Positions 43,409-51,281 of a stretch of DNA of 64,000 nt are shown in pieces (the first letter of the stretch is position 1; the number at the start of each line of letters is the position of its first letter). The stretch spans positions 4,650,001-4,714,000 of the forward strand of contig NZ_CP192056.1 of the NCBI RefSeq assembly GCF_050942215.1. Reading direction: 5' to 3'. The notes under the pieces are model-generated. The model was not told the DNA's origin. It ran no database searches and saw only the letters and a program-made list of their open reading frames with translations. Position numbers and translations under genes: made by a program. The DNA is from Sphaerimonospora sp050942215 (GTDB lineage: Bacteria > Actinomycetota > Actinomycetes > Streptosporangiales > Streptosporangiaceae).

Positions 43409-44164
43409 ATGACGCTGTTTTCTGTGGACGGCAAGACCGTTGTCGTGACAGGCGGTTCACGCGGGATCGGCAAGATGATCGCCAGGGGGTTCCGGGACGC
43501 GGGCGCCACCGTCTACATCTCCTCCAGGAAGAACGACGAGCTGGCGGCCACCGCCGCCGAGCTGGGCTGCCACGCCGTCCGGGCGGACCTGTCGACGGCC
43601 GAGGGGATCGAGACCCTGGTCGAGGCGGTGTCCGCCCAGGAGAGCCGGCTCGACGTCCTCGTCAACAACGCGGGAGCGAGCTGGGGCGCACCGCTGGAGG
43701 AATATCCCGAGCACGCCTTCGACAAGGTCTGGAACATCAACGTGAAGGGCGTGTTCTTCCTGACCCGGCGGTTCCTGCCCCTGCTGCGCGCCGCCGCCTC
43801 TCCCGACGATCCGGCCCGGGTCGTCAACATCGGCTCGGTGGACGGCATCCGCGTCTCCCCGATGGAGCACTACGCCTACTCGGCGTCGAAGGCGGCGGTG
43901 CACATGCTGACCCGGCAGCTGGCCCACCGGCTCGCGCCCGAATCGATCACAGTGAACGCCATCGCGCCCGGGCCGTTCGAGTCGAAGATGATGGCGTTCG
44001 TGCTGGACGATCCGGCGCTGCGCGGCGTCGTCGAAAGCCGGATCCCGCTGGGCCGCATCGGCCGGCCCGACGATGTGGCGGGGGCGGCCATCTACCTCGC
44101 CTCCCGCGCCGGCGCCTACCTCACCGGTGCGGTCATCCCGGTCGACGGCGGGCTCACCTCCTGA
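43409..44164 (+). CDS. SDR family oxidoreductase
   Basis: 251 residues. Classical short-chain dehydrogenase/reductase: TGGSRGIG (about 13-20), NNAGASW (about 87), Ser in NIGSVDG, Tyr-x-x-x-Lys as YSASK (about 152-156) and PGPFESKMM. NAD(P)-dependent carbonyl or alcohol conversion; substrate unknown. The start has no ribosome site; TATGCT (43396-43401) seven bases upstream suggests a leaderless mRNA. May be regulated by the divergent GntR protein. Confidence 0.92.
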   Translation: MTLFSVDGKTVVVTGGSRGIGKMIARGFRDAGATVYISSRKNDELAATAAELGCHAVRADLSTAEGIETLVEAVSAQESRLDVLVNNAGASWGAPLEEYPEHAFDKVWNINVKGVFFLTRRFLPLLRAAASPDDPARVVNIGSVDGIRVSPMEHYAYSASKAAVHMLTRQLAHRLAPESITVNAIAPGPFESKMMAFVLDDPALRGVVESRIPLGRIGRPDDVAGAAIYLASRAGAYLTGAVIPVDGGLTS

Positions 44165-44169
44165 TCGCG

Positions 44170-44190
44170 GAACGGGCCGGGCGCCCGTTC
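44170..44190. terminator. bidirectional hairpin between SDR and ATP-grasp genes
   Basis: GAACGGGC (44170-44177), loop CGGGC, GCCCGTTC (44183-44190). It overlaps the ATP-grasp stop codon. Confidence 0.65.
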
Positions 44191-45037
44191 AGAGGAGATC
44201 GGCCAGCGCCCGCGCGAACAGGTCCGGGGCGGCGAGCTCGTACCGGAGGAAGAGGTACGGCTCGGTGAGCTCGAGTTCCATGAGCACCGGCTCGCCCTCG
44301 GGTGTCCTGGCCAGATCGACCCTGGCGTAGAGAAGGTCCGACGACACCTCGGCCAGCACACGCTCGGCGAGGGCGAACTGGTCGTCGTCCGGATCTCGCA
44401 GCGTCGCCCGGTTCGCCGTGGTGATCTCGCTGTCCGACAGCATCGGGTGGCGCCGTACGGCATGGCTGAACTGCCCGGCGAAGTACAGCAGCGACAGCTC
44501 GCCCTCGTGCTCGACGCTCTTCAGATAGGGCTGCACCATGACCGTCCTGCCCTCGCCGAGGAGGCCGGCCGCGTGCTTCTCGGCCACCGCCCGGTCGGCG
44601 GTCCGCAGCGCGCCGCGCGCCCCCGCCGAGATCGTGGGCTTGACCACGTACTCGTCCCAGACCGGGAAACCGCCATCGGCCGGCCCCTCCCCGGAGAAGC
44701 CCACCCCCGGCGCGGCCCAGCGTGTGGGCACGGTCGGCACCCCGAGATCACGCAGGTAGGTCTTGTCGGTGTTCCACTCGATCACCGGGGCGGGGTTGAA
44801 CAGCCGCGTCGCCGCCCCGGCCAGGCGGGCCCAGGCGACGAACTCGTCCCGCCGCTCGACGTAGTCCCAGGCCGACCGGACGACGGCCGCGTCGAACGAC
44901 GACCAGTCGACGCGTGGGTCGTCCCACACCACCGGTGAGCCCTCGATGCCGGCGCCGTACCACGCCGCCAGGACGATCTCCCGCTCGTCGTCATGGCCGG
45001 CCACCGGATGGCCGGCGGTGACGTACGCGACCTTCAT
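44189..45037 (-). CDS. ATP-grasp domain protein
   Basis: 282 residues. ATP-grasp ligase fold of the RimK/glutathione-synthetase type: an N-terminal Rossmann-like part (MKVAYVTAG, VVRSAWDYVERRDEF), central ATP-binding VWDEYVVKPTISAGARGA (about 130-147), VMVQPYLKSVEHEGELSLLYF (about 170-190) and the metal-binding MELELTEPYLFL near the C-terminus. Such enzymes join a carboxylate to an amine or thiol; substrates unknown. ATG 45037 has GGAGG six bases upstream. Same strand as and 51 bp after the GH3 gene. Confidence 0.88.
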   Translation of the reverse strand: MKVAYVTAGHPVAGHDDEREIVLAAWYGAGIEGSPVVWDDPRVDWSSFDAAVVRSAWDYVERRDEFVAWARLAGAATRLFNPAPVIEWNTDKTYLRDLGVPTVPTRWAAPGVGFSGEGPADGGFPVWDEYVVKPTISAGARGALRTADRAVAEKHAAGLLGEGRTVMVQPYLKSVEHEGELSLLYFAGQFSHAVRRHPMLSDSEITTANRATLRDPDDDQFALAERVLAEVSSDLLYARVDLARTPEGEPVLMELELTEPYLFLRYELAAPDLFARALADLL

Positions 45038-45047
45038 CTGGCCACCT

Positions 45048-45077
45048 CCGTAGCATTTCGCGGTCCTCATGCTACGG
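45048..45077 (-). promoter_or_regulatory. inverted repeat touching the ATP-grasp ribosome site
   Basis: CCGTAGCAT (45048-45056) and ATGCTACGG (45069-45077) are perfect 9-bp arms with a 12-base spacer, between the GH3 stop and the ATP-grasp start. On the mRNA one arm overlaps the first bases of GGAGG, so it could be an attenuator, a terminator or an operator. Confidence 0.5.
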
Positions 45078-45088
45078 ACGCGCACCGC

Positions 45089-46621
45089 TCACTCGGGAAC
45101 GGCGCCGGTCAGCACCTCGGCCGCCGCCTGGCCGCAGACCCGGGCCGAGCCGTGCGTGGCGACGTGGGCGACGCCGAGGTCGGTGCGTCCCGGCAGGCCC
45201 ATCTCCACGACGACGCCGTCGGGCCTGGCGGCGAGCAGCCGCTCCACCAGGCCGAGCTGCCAGAGATGGCGATGGGCGTCCCGTACGACGAGTACGAGCG
45301 GCCGGTCGGCGGCCTGCCCGAGCACCGTGTCCGACACGCCGTCCAGTGCGCCCGGCCCGGTGACGTCGGGCTCGGCCAGGCGGGTGACCGTGGTGCCCGG
45401 CAGCAGCTTGCTCAGCGGCTCCCCGGCGCCCCACGGCGTGCCCTTGTCGATGGCCAGGTTGGTCTCCGGCGCCAGCTCGACCACATGCGGGGCGGCCGTC
45501 AGGGGGAGCACGGCCTCCGCCCCCGGCCGGCGGGTGATCCGCACGGCACGGCGTGCGGCCGCCAGGCCGACCTCGGCGGTCGCGCCCCCGTCTCCGGCGG
45601 CCGAGGGGGCGCGCGGAGCGCGGTCCGCGACCCAGGCGGCGAGTGCCCGCACCCGGGCGGCGGCTTCGGCGAGCCGCTCCTCGGGCAGCGTGCCCCCGGT
45701 GACCGCGTCGACGATGGCGGCGCGTATGCGGTCCATGGTGGCCTCGTCGGCGTTCTCCCCGCCCACGCAGACCGCGTCCGCCCCGGCCGTGACGGCGAGC
45801 GCGCTCGCGCCGCCGATGCCGTACGGCCCGGAGACCGCGGCCATCTCGATGCCGTCGGTGACGATGAGGCCGTCGAAGCCGAGCTCGGTGCGCAGCAGGC
45901 CGGTGAGGATGCGCGGGCTGAGCGTGGCCGGCAGCTCGGGGTCGTAGGCGGGGACGAGCAGGTGACCCGTCATGACGCAGCGCACGCCCTCGCGGACGGC
46001 CGCCAGGAACGGCCACAGCTCGGCCTCGGCGAGCTCCTCCCGGGAGGCCCCGACCCTCGGCACGCCGTGGTGGGAGTCCACCGACGTGTCGCCATGGCCG
46101 GGGAAGTGCTTGGCGCAGGCGGCCACGCCGGTGGACTGCAGGCCGCGGATCCACGCCGTCGTATGCCTCGCCACCAGCAGCGGGTCGGCGCCGAACGAGC
46201 GCAGGCCGATCACCGGGTTGTCGGGGTTGGAGTTGACGTCGGCGGCCGGGGCGAAGTCCAGGTTGACGCCGGCGGCGTGCAGGTCCCTGCCGATGTCGCG
46301 GGCCACCTGCTCGGTCAGTTCCTCGTCGTCGACCACGCCGAGTGCGTAGTTCCCCGGCCGCGAGCTGCCGGTGCGCGCCTCGAGCCGGGTCACCTCCCCG
46401 GCCTCCTCGTCGATGCCGATGAGGACGCCGGGGTTCTCCGCGCGCAGTTCAGCGGTGAGACCGGCGACCTGGGCAGGGGTGGCGACGTTGCGGGAGAAGA
46501 GCACCACCCCGGCGAGCCCGCCGCCGAGCCGGCGCCGTACCCAGTCGGGAGCCGTGGTGCCCTCGAACCCGGGCAGGATGACCGTGTCCGCCAGACGGAG
46601 CAGATCCGGGCTTCGCTTCAT
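45089..46621 (-). CDS. glycoside hydrolase family 3, beta-N-acetylhexosaminidase-like (NagZ type)
   Basis: 510 residues. Cytoplasmic by prediction (no signal peptide). Signature KHFPGHGDTSVDSHHG (171-186) with the Asp-His acid/base pair, and nucleophile Asp256 in VTDGIEM. Cleaves terminal GlcNAc from peptidoglycan or chitin fragments. A C-terminal Rossmann-like domain (about 340-510) is present as in Gram-positive NagZ proteins. A perfect 19-bp palindromic operator lies 41 bp upstream (46662-46680), so a sugar-responsive repressor is expected; none is adjacent. Confidence 0.9.
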   Translation of the reverse strand: MKRSPDLLRLADTVILPGFEGTTAPDWVRRRLGGGLAGVVLFSRNVATPAQVAGLTAELRAENPGVLIGIDEEAGEVTRLEARTGSSRPGNYALGVVDDEELTEQVARDIGRDLHAAGVNLDFAPAADVNSNPDNPVIGLRSFGADPLLVARHTTAWIRGLQSTGVAACAKHFPGHGDTSVDSHHGVPRVGASREELAEAELWPFLAAVREGVRCVMTGHLLVPAYDPELPATLSPRILTGLLRTELGFDGLIVTDGIEMAAVSGPYGIGGASALAVTAGADAVCVGGENADEATMDRIRAAIVDAVTGGTLPEERLAEAAARVRALAAWVADRAPRAPSAAGDGGATAEVGLAAARRAVRITRRPGAEAVLPLTAAPHVVELAPETNLAIDKGTPWGAGEPLSKLLPGTTVTRLAEPDVTGPGALDGVSDTVLGQAADRPLVLVVRDAHRHLWQLGLVERLLAARPDGVVVEMGLPGRTDLGVAHVATHGSARVCGQAAAEVLTGAVPE

Positions 46622-46661
46622 GCCGCGCCCGCGAGGCAGTGTTGAGGCATGCCCGCAATCT

Positions 46662-46680
46662 AATAGGAAAGTTTCCTATT
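46662..46680 (-). promoter_or_regulatory. palindromic operator upstream of the GH3 gene
   Basis: AATAGGAAA, one base, TTTCCTATT: perfect 9-bp arms, AT-rich in a 70% GC region. It is 41 bp before the GH3 start. Sequence of this type suits a ROK, RpiR or TetR repressor; which one is unknown. Confidence 0.7.
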
Positions 46681-46960
46681 TGCTAGTCCATCGGACGCCC
46701 GAATCCCACAGGTCGATCCGGCGCAGCCGGTTCTTCTCGACCCGGAGGGCGGCGGTGCCCGACTGGACGACGCGGACGAGCCCTCGGTCCTCGGCCGGTC
46801 GCCGTCGCACGCTCACGGTCCGATCGGGCATGCCGCCCGGCCGATTCGCGTTCAGGGGATCGGAAGCGAGCCGGGTCCCCAGGACGACCCCGTCGGGTAA
46901 CGGCTCTCCCGAGGCGACTCCCAGCGTGAACGGGGTACCGGATCTCGCCGTGGGCCCGAT
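46676..46960 (-). pseudogene. relic of an alkaline phosphatase PhoD N-terminal domain
   Basis: On the minus strand the frame encodes about 65 residues that match the start of mature PhoD: PFTLGVASGEPLPDGVVL, TRLASDPLN, GGMPDRTVSV (46933 leftward), then a degenerate end and a TAG at 46676-46678 inside the GH3 operator. The Trp normally following VVL is Gly. The signal peptide, the remaining 400 or so residues and all catalytic residues are missing. A decayed gene fragment is the simplest reading; no start or ribosome site was found. Confidence 0.65.
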
Positions 46961-47101
46961 CCTGCCGCGGGGGAGGCACCCGTGACGTCGAGTCGCCGGC
47001 CGAGGTCCGAGCTTCGACGGGGGGCCGCCGGCCGCTGCCGGTCGGGGGGTGGAACTCCGGAAGCCGTCCTCGGCGGGGGACGGAGGGGCCACAATGGGAG
47101 C

Positions 47102-47779
47102 GTGAGCCAGCGAAAGTACTCGGGCGGCACCACCGCTCCGGCGAAGGCGAGACGGACGATCGCCGTGGGCGGCCCCGCGTCCGAGCGGCGTGACCACCTG
47201 GTGAAGCTCGCCGCCGAGCTCTTCGCGCGCAAGGGCTTCCAGGCCACCACGGTCCGCGAGATCGCCCTGGAGGCCGGCATCCTGTCGGGAAGCCTCTACC
47301 ACCACTTCGACTCCAAGGAGACCATCGTCGATGAGGTTCTCCGTACCTTCCTCGAGGACGTGACCGTCCGCTACCGGGCGGTGGCGGGCGACGGCCGCGA
47401 TCCCCGCTCGGTCCTCTCCGAGATGGTGCGGGTCGGATTCGGCACGTTGGAGGCGCACCGTGCGGCCATCACGGTCATGCAGAACGACTGGAACTACCTG
47501 AGATCGCTGCCCGGCGACCGCTTCGGCTACCTGGAGCGTGCCGAGGAAGAGGTCGAGCGCATGTGGGTGGAGCAGATCGAGCGCGGCCAGGCCACCGGCC
47601 GGTTCCGGACCGACGTGGATCCGAAGCTCACCTACCGGATGATCCGCGACACCATCTGGGTCACCGCCCGCTGGTTCCGCCCCGACGGGCATCTGGACAC
47701 CGGCGCCCTCGCCGACCACTTCGTCAAGGTGCTCTTCGACGGCCTCGCCTCCGGTGAGAAGACCGGCGGGTCGCGATGA
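47102..47779 (+). CDS. TetR family regulator, KstR2-like
   Basis: 225 residues. HTH about 30-75: HLVKLAAELFARKGFQATTVREIA and EAGILSGSLYHHFDSKETIV, strikingly like the KstR2/fatty-acid-degradation TetR group, and the ligand domain keeps the same W-rich motif (RDTIWVTARWFRPDGHL). KstR2 proteins sense CoA thioesters of sterol ring degradation; here the neighbours do not fit that, so the ligand is open. GTG 47102 preferred (CACAAT six bases upstream, no SD). The AlkD-like gene starts in its stop codon (ATGA). Confidence 0.9.
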   Translation: MSQRKYSGGTTAPAKARRTIAVGGPASERRDHLVKLAAELFARKGFQATTVREIALEAGILSGSLYHHFDSKETIVDEVLRTFLEDVTVRYRAVAGDGRDPRSVLSEMVRVGFGTLEAHRAAITVMQNDWNYLRSLPGDRFGYLERAEEEVERMWVEQIERGQATGRFRTDVDPKLTYRMIRDTIWVTARWFRPDGHLDTGALADHFVKVLFDGLASGEKTGGSR

Positions 47780-48459
47780 CGACACTCGTCGAGAAGGTGC
47801 GGATCGCGCTGACCGAGGTGGCCGACCCCGCACGAGCCCCGGCCATGGCCGCCTACATGAAGTCGGTCATGCCGTTTCTCGGGGTGACCTCCGTGCCCCG
47901 GCGGAACGCGCTGCGCCGGGTCTTCCGTGAGCACCGCCTGGAGTCGGCGCCGGAGTGGCGCAGAGCCGTGCTCGCGCTGTGGCGGGAGGCCGAGTACCGC
48001 GAGGAGCGGTACGCCGCGATCGAGCTCGCCTCCCACCGCTACTACCAGTCGTGGCAGACGCTCTACACGGTTCCGATGTACGAGGAAATGATCGTCACGG
48101 GCGCCTGGTGGGACGTCGTGGACGACATCGCCGTGCACCGGATCGGGACGCTGCTCGAGCGATATCCCGACGCGATGCGCCCGCTCATGCTGGAGTGGGC
48201 GCACGACTCCGACATGTGGAAGCGGCGCGCCTCGATCCTGTGCCAGAACTCCTTCAAGAAGCGCACCGACCTCGGCCTGCTGCACGCGTGCATCGAGCCG
48301 AACCTGTCGGACACCGAATTCTTCATACGCAAGGCCATCGGCTGGGCCCTGCGGGAGTACGCCAAGACCGACCCGGACGAGGTCGTTCGCTATGTGAACC
48401 ATCAGGGCATCAGTGGCCTGAGCCGGCGCGAGGCGCTGCGCAACCTCCCGGCCTCCTGA
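47776..48459 (+). CDS. AlkD-like DNA glycosylase (DNA alkylation repair)
   Basis: 227 residues, all helical HEAT-like repeats, close in length and sequence to AlkD. Removes N3- and N7-alkylated purines without base flipping. Key features: PMAAYMKSVMPFLGV (about 22-36), catalytic-pocket WWDVVDD (111-117, with Asp113 as in AlkD), KRRASIL (149-155, conserved Arg) and FFIRKAIGWALREYAKTDP. Overlaps the TetR gene by four bases, implying co-expression of a repair enzyme with a lipid-type TetR regulator. Confidence 0.92.
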   Translation: MTTLVEKVRIALTEVADPARAPAMAAYMKSVMPFLGVTSVPRRNALRRVFREHRLESAPEWRRAVLALWREAEYREERYAAIELASHRYYQSWQTLYTVPMYEEMIVTGAWWDVVDDIAVHRIGTLLERYPDAMRPLMLEWAHDSDMWKRRASILCQNSFKKRTDLGLLHACIEPNLSDTEFFIRKAIGWALREYAKTDPDEVVRYVNHQGISGLSRREALRNLPAS

Positions 48460-48864
48460 CGGGAGCGGCCACTCCTCCCCGAGGAGAACCCCCGCCCCTT
48501 CCCTGGGCAGGAGTGCGCCCCTTCCCCGCCGCGTCTCGCGAATCCCGGCAGGGGGCTCGCCGAGCCGTGCAGGCCGTTTCGGTGCTCTTTCTGTGCTCTT
48601 TCTGTGCTCTTTCGGTGCTCTTCGGTTTCTCGCAGGTGAGCCGTTGACCCGCGTTCACGTCCCGGCCGATCCGGTGATCGGGGTTCTCCCCCGGCGCGCC
48701 CTTTCGGGCGGCCGGGGGAGGACCGCTGCGACCGTTTCGAGAGTCCTGCCTGCCGCGTACGGGCGGCCTCCGGAACGCTTCCCGGATTTCGCGGACTCCG
48801 CGCACGCGATCACCGGGAAGGGCCGCCAGGACCCGCTCTGAACGGGACCTGGTCTCGCCCCCGA
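48460..48864. other. 405-bp intergenic region with a short tandem repeat
   Basis: No gene could be supported on either strand; the open frames seen here have no family similarity and run through the repeat at 48582-48624. Confidence 0.5.
48582..48624 (+). repeat. four tandem copies of GTGCTCTTTCT
   Basis: An 11-base unit, GTGCTCTTTCT, is repeated at 48582, 48593, 48604 (last base G) and 48615 (degenerate). Pyrimidine-rich and without coding support. Confidence 0.85.
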
Positions 48865-49425
48865 TCAGAAGCGGCCGAGCCCGTCGTCGAAACGCCGGAT
48901 CGGCTGGACGACCCGCTGCACCGGCTGAACCTGGATCGGCTGGATCAGCCGCTCACGCACGACCGGCTGCCGGACCGTCCGCTGCAGCGGCTGGACCAGT
49001 ACGGGCTGGACCGCCCGGCGGTTGTTCTGCTGGAGCGGCCGCTCGTTCAGGTTCTGGTTGTTGTTGAGCCAGCCCTGGCCGCCGAACATCGAGTGGTTGT
49101 TGAGCCAGTTGTTGAGGAACTGCTTGTCGTCCCTGTTGGACTTCTCCTGGAACCCGAGCACAACGTCCTTGACCGCCATGCCGAGGTTTTCGCGCCCGTT
49201 CCTGTTGTCCGCCCTGGCCTGCTGGCCCCACCAGTTGAACTGCGGGTTGTACCAGGCGTTGGTGTTCCAGAGCTGGTCGTTGTTGTTAAGGAGGTGGTTG
49301 TTGTTGTTATTGTTGTTCGGGCCCGTGGTGGCCCCGGCGGCGGTGGCCCCCAGGGTCACGATGCCCCCGGCGAGCGCGGCGCCGAGTGCCAGCCCCGCGA
49401 AGACCTTCGCGAACATCGTCATCAT
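48865..49425 (-). CDS. secreted Asn/Gln-rich low-complexity protein
   Basis: 186 residues. A signal peptide (about 1-32, hydrophobic VFAGLALGAALAGGIVTLGA, likely cut near ATAAGA-TT) is followed by seven Asn in a row, an Asn/Trp/Gln-rich middle (WNTNAWYNPQFNWWGQQ, LNNWLNNHS, GWLNNNQNLN) and a C-terminal series of Val-Gln-Pro units (VQPVLVQPLQR, IQPIQVQPVQR). No Cys. No known family. Prion-like or surface/adhesive protein is an inference from composition. GGGGGA lies before ATG 49425/49422. Coding GC is clearly below that of its neighbours. Confidence 0.8.
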   Translation of the reverse strand: MMTMFAKVFAGLALGAALAGGIVTLGATAAGATTGPNNNNNNNHLLNNNDQLWNTNAWYNPQFNWWGQQARADNRNGRENLGMAVKDVVLGFQEKSNRDDKQFLNNWLNNHSMFGGQGWLNNNQNLNERPLQQNNRRAVQPVLVQPLQRTVRQPVVRERLIQPIQVQPVQRVVQPIRRFDDGLGRF

Positions 49426-49761
49426 GTTCCCCCGTTCTCTTATTTTTCCCGAGACATCAATCCCGAATGTATGGATGAATGTCCTCGCAATCCATTGTCG
49501 GCTACCTTTCCTGTGCATGTTGATTTCCAGCCCGATGCCTCCATAAACAGACATCTGCGGCTTTTAATCTACCATTATCTCTCTATAGATACGTTCATAC
49601 AATAAACACCCCTATTGCCGTAATATGTCCGTTTTATCCGTACGGACGAATCGGACCGGCGGCGGCCATGAAGGCATCCGGCGCGGCATCTCGGCCCGGC
49701 ATCACGCAGCAATCTGGACATATACCTATAAATGCTGTTAATACGGGGTCGGACGTGAGAA
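49426..49761 (-). other. AT-rich leader and promoter region of the Asn-rich protein gene
   Basis: About 330 bp of unusually low GC content compared with the rest of the window. It includes the promoter at 49574-49602 and a roughly 140-base untranslated leader. I see no known riboswitch fold. An open frame continues upstream of the chosen start in the same frame, but it lacks a ribosome site. Confidence 0.5.
49574..49602 (-). promoter_or_regulatory. sigma-70-like promoter (TTGTAT-N17-GATAAT)
   Basis: On the minus strand TTGTAT (49602-49597) and GATAAT (49579-49574) are separated by exactly 17 bases, close to consensus. It would start an RNA about 140 bases before the Asn-rich protein. Confidence 0.6.
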
Positions 49762-49791
49762 GGCCCGGGGTGGTGTCGACCACCCCGGGCC
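49762..49791 (-). terminator. terminator of the glycosyltransferase-oxidase-dehydrogenase operon
   Basis: GGCCCGGGGTGGT (49762-49774), loop GTCG, ACCACCCCGGGCC (49779-49791): perfect 13-bp stem, 24 bp past the dehydrogenase stop. Confidence 0.9.
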
Positions 49792-49814
49792 AGGCCCGTC
49801 AGTGCGGGGACTCG

Positions 49815-51212
49815 TCAGGCGGGCCGGAAGGAGCCACGGGCCGCCGGCGCGGCGTGCTTGATCATGAGGTGCCGGGTGACCGAATACTCCTGCACCGCCT
49901 CCTGGCTCATGTCCTTGCCGAAACCGCTGCCCTTGACCCCGCCGTGCGGAGCCTCCGAGGCGATGGGAAGGTGGTCGTTCACCCAGGTCACGCCGACGTC
50001 CAGCCGGTGGGACACGCGCAGCGCGCGGGACACGTCGCCGGACCAGACCGACGAGGCCAGGCCGTACGGCGTGCCGTTGGCGAGGCGGACCGCCTCGTCC
50101 TCGCCATCGAACGGCATGGCCACCAGCACCGGGCCGAAGACCTCGCCCTGCACGATCTCGCTCGACTGGTCGGCGTCGGCGATGAGCGTCGGCGCGTAGT
50201 AGAACCCCGGGCCGTCCACCGGCGCCCCGCCGCAGACGATCCGGCCGGACGCCCTGGACACGAAGCCGTGCACCCGGTCGCGGTGGGCCGCGGAGATCAG
50301 CGGGCCGATGTCGGAATCCGCTGACCAGGGGTCGCCCGGCCGCACCCGCGCCAGCGTCTCGCGCAGCGCCTCCACCGCCTCGGCGTACCGTGACCTCTCG
50401 ATGTAGACGCGGGTGGCGGCGGTGCAGTCCTGGCCCGTGTTGTAGGTGGCGCCCATCACGACCCCCGCCGCCATATCCTCCAGCGACGCGTCGGCGAACA
50501 CCAGCGCCGGGGCCTTGCCGCCCAGCTCCAGGTGGACCCGTTTGAGCCCGTCGACGGCGCCCCGCATGACGGCGCGGCCGGTGGCGGTCGAGCCGGTGAC
50601 GCTGACCATGTCCACGCCCGGGTCGGTGACCAGCGCCTGACCGACCTCGGCCCCGCCGGTCACCACTCCCAGCAGGCCCTCCGGTGCGCCCGCCCGGGCG
50701 AACAGCTCGGCGAGCCGCAGGGTGCTGCGCGGTGTGGCGGGCGCCGGCTTGATGACGACCGCGTTGCCGGCGGCGATCGCCGGCCCGATCTTCCAGATCC
50801 CCATGATGAACGGGAAGTTCCACGGCGCGATCGAACCGACGACCCCGACCGGCCGCCGGACCAGCACGGAAGTGTAGCCCGGGCTGAAGACGCCGGCGCC
50901 GGTGCCCTCCAGCGACCTGGCAGCCCCCGCGAAGAACCGGAGGTTGTCGACGCCGAACGGCAGCTCGCCGTCGCGGAACACGGCCGCCGGTTTGCCGGTC
51001 TCCTCGACCTCAAGCCGGGTCAGCTCCTCGGCGTCCTGCTCGACCAGGTCGGCCACGCGCAGCAGCACCCGCGCCCGCTCCCCCGGCGTCGTCTCACGCC
51101 ACTGCTCGTAGGCCTCCCCGGCCGCGCGTACGGCTGCGGCCACGCCGTCCGCCGACGTGTCCGGCACCTCACCGAGCACGCGCCCGTCCGCGGGATTGAT
51201 CAAAGTGGTCAT
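49815..51212 (-). CDS. aldehyde dehydrogenase, gamma-aminobutyraldehyde type
   Basis: 465 residues. NAD(P)-dependent ALDH fold; catalytic Cys263 in NTGQDCTAA, Glu229 in LELGGK and Asn132 in PWNFPF. The GQDCTAA context is typical of aminobutyraldehyde dehydrogenase (PatD/YdcW). Substrate probably an omega-amino aldehyde formed by the upstream amine oxidase, giving GABA or a similar amino acid. GGGGAG stands six bases before ATG 51212. Third gene of the operon, 69 bp after the oxidase stop, followed by a strong terminator. Confidence 0.9.
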   Translation of the reverse strand: MTTLINPADGRVLGEVPDTSADGVAAAVRAAGEAYEQWRETTPGERARVLLRVADLVEQDAEELTRLEVEETGKPAAVFRDGELPFGVDNLRFFAGAARSLEGTGAGVFSPGYTSVLVRRPVGVVGSIAPWNFPFIMGIWKIGPAIAAGNAVVIKPAPATPRSTLRLAELFARAGAPEGLLGVVTGGAEVGQALVTDPGVDMVSVTGSTATGRAVMRGAVDGLKRVHLELGGKAPALVFADASLEDMAAGVVMGATYNTGQDCTAATRVYIERSRYAEAVEALRETLARVRPGDPWSADSDIGPLISAAHRDRVHGFVSRASGRIVCGGAPVDGPGFYYAPTLIADADQSSEIVQGEVFGPVLVAMPFDGEDEAVRLANGTPYGLASSVWSGDVSRALRVSHRLDVGVTWVNDHLPIASEAPHGGVKGSGFGKDMSQEAVQEYSVTRHLMIKHAAPAARGSFRPA

Positions 51213-51281
51213 GGGACTCCCCTGTTCGGTCTGTGCCCTGTTTCCTCTGGGCGGCGGATTCATGGCGCGCGGCGGGCGGGT

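Noticed and set aside
48593..48841. Possible 82-residue gene after alkD
   Set aside because: It runs through the 11-base tandem repeat, has no ribosome site and no family similarity.
49440..49544. 34-codon upstream ORF in the same leader
   Set aside because: Start and stop are present but there is no ribosome site and no protein-like sequence.
49426..49567. Riboswitch (c-di-AMP ydaO type) in the leader of the Asn-rich protein
   Set aside because: Long leaders of secreted actinomycete proteins often carry this element, but I could not find its conserved core; only the long leader itself is supported.
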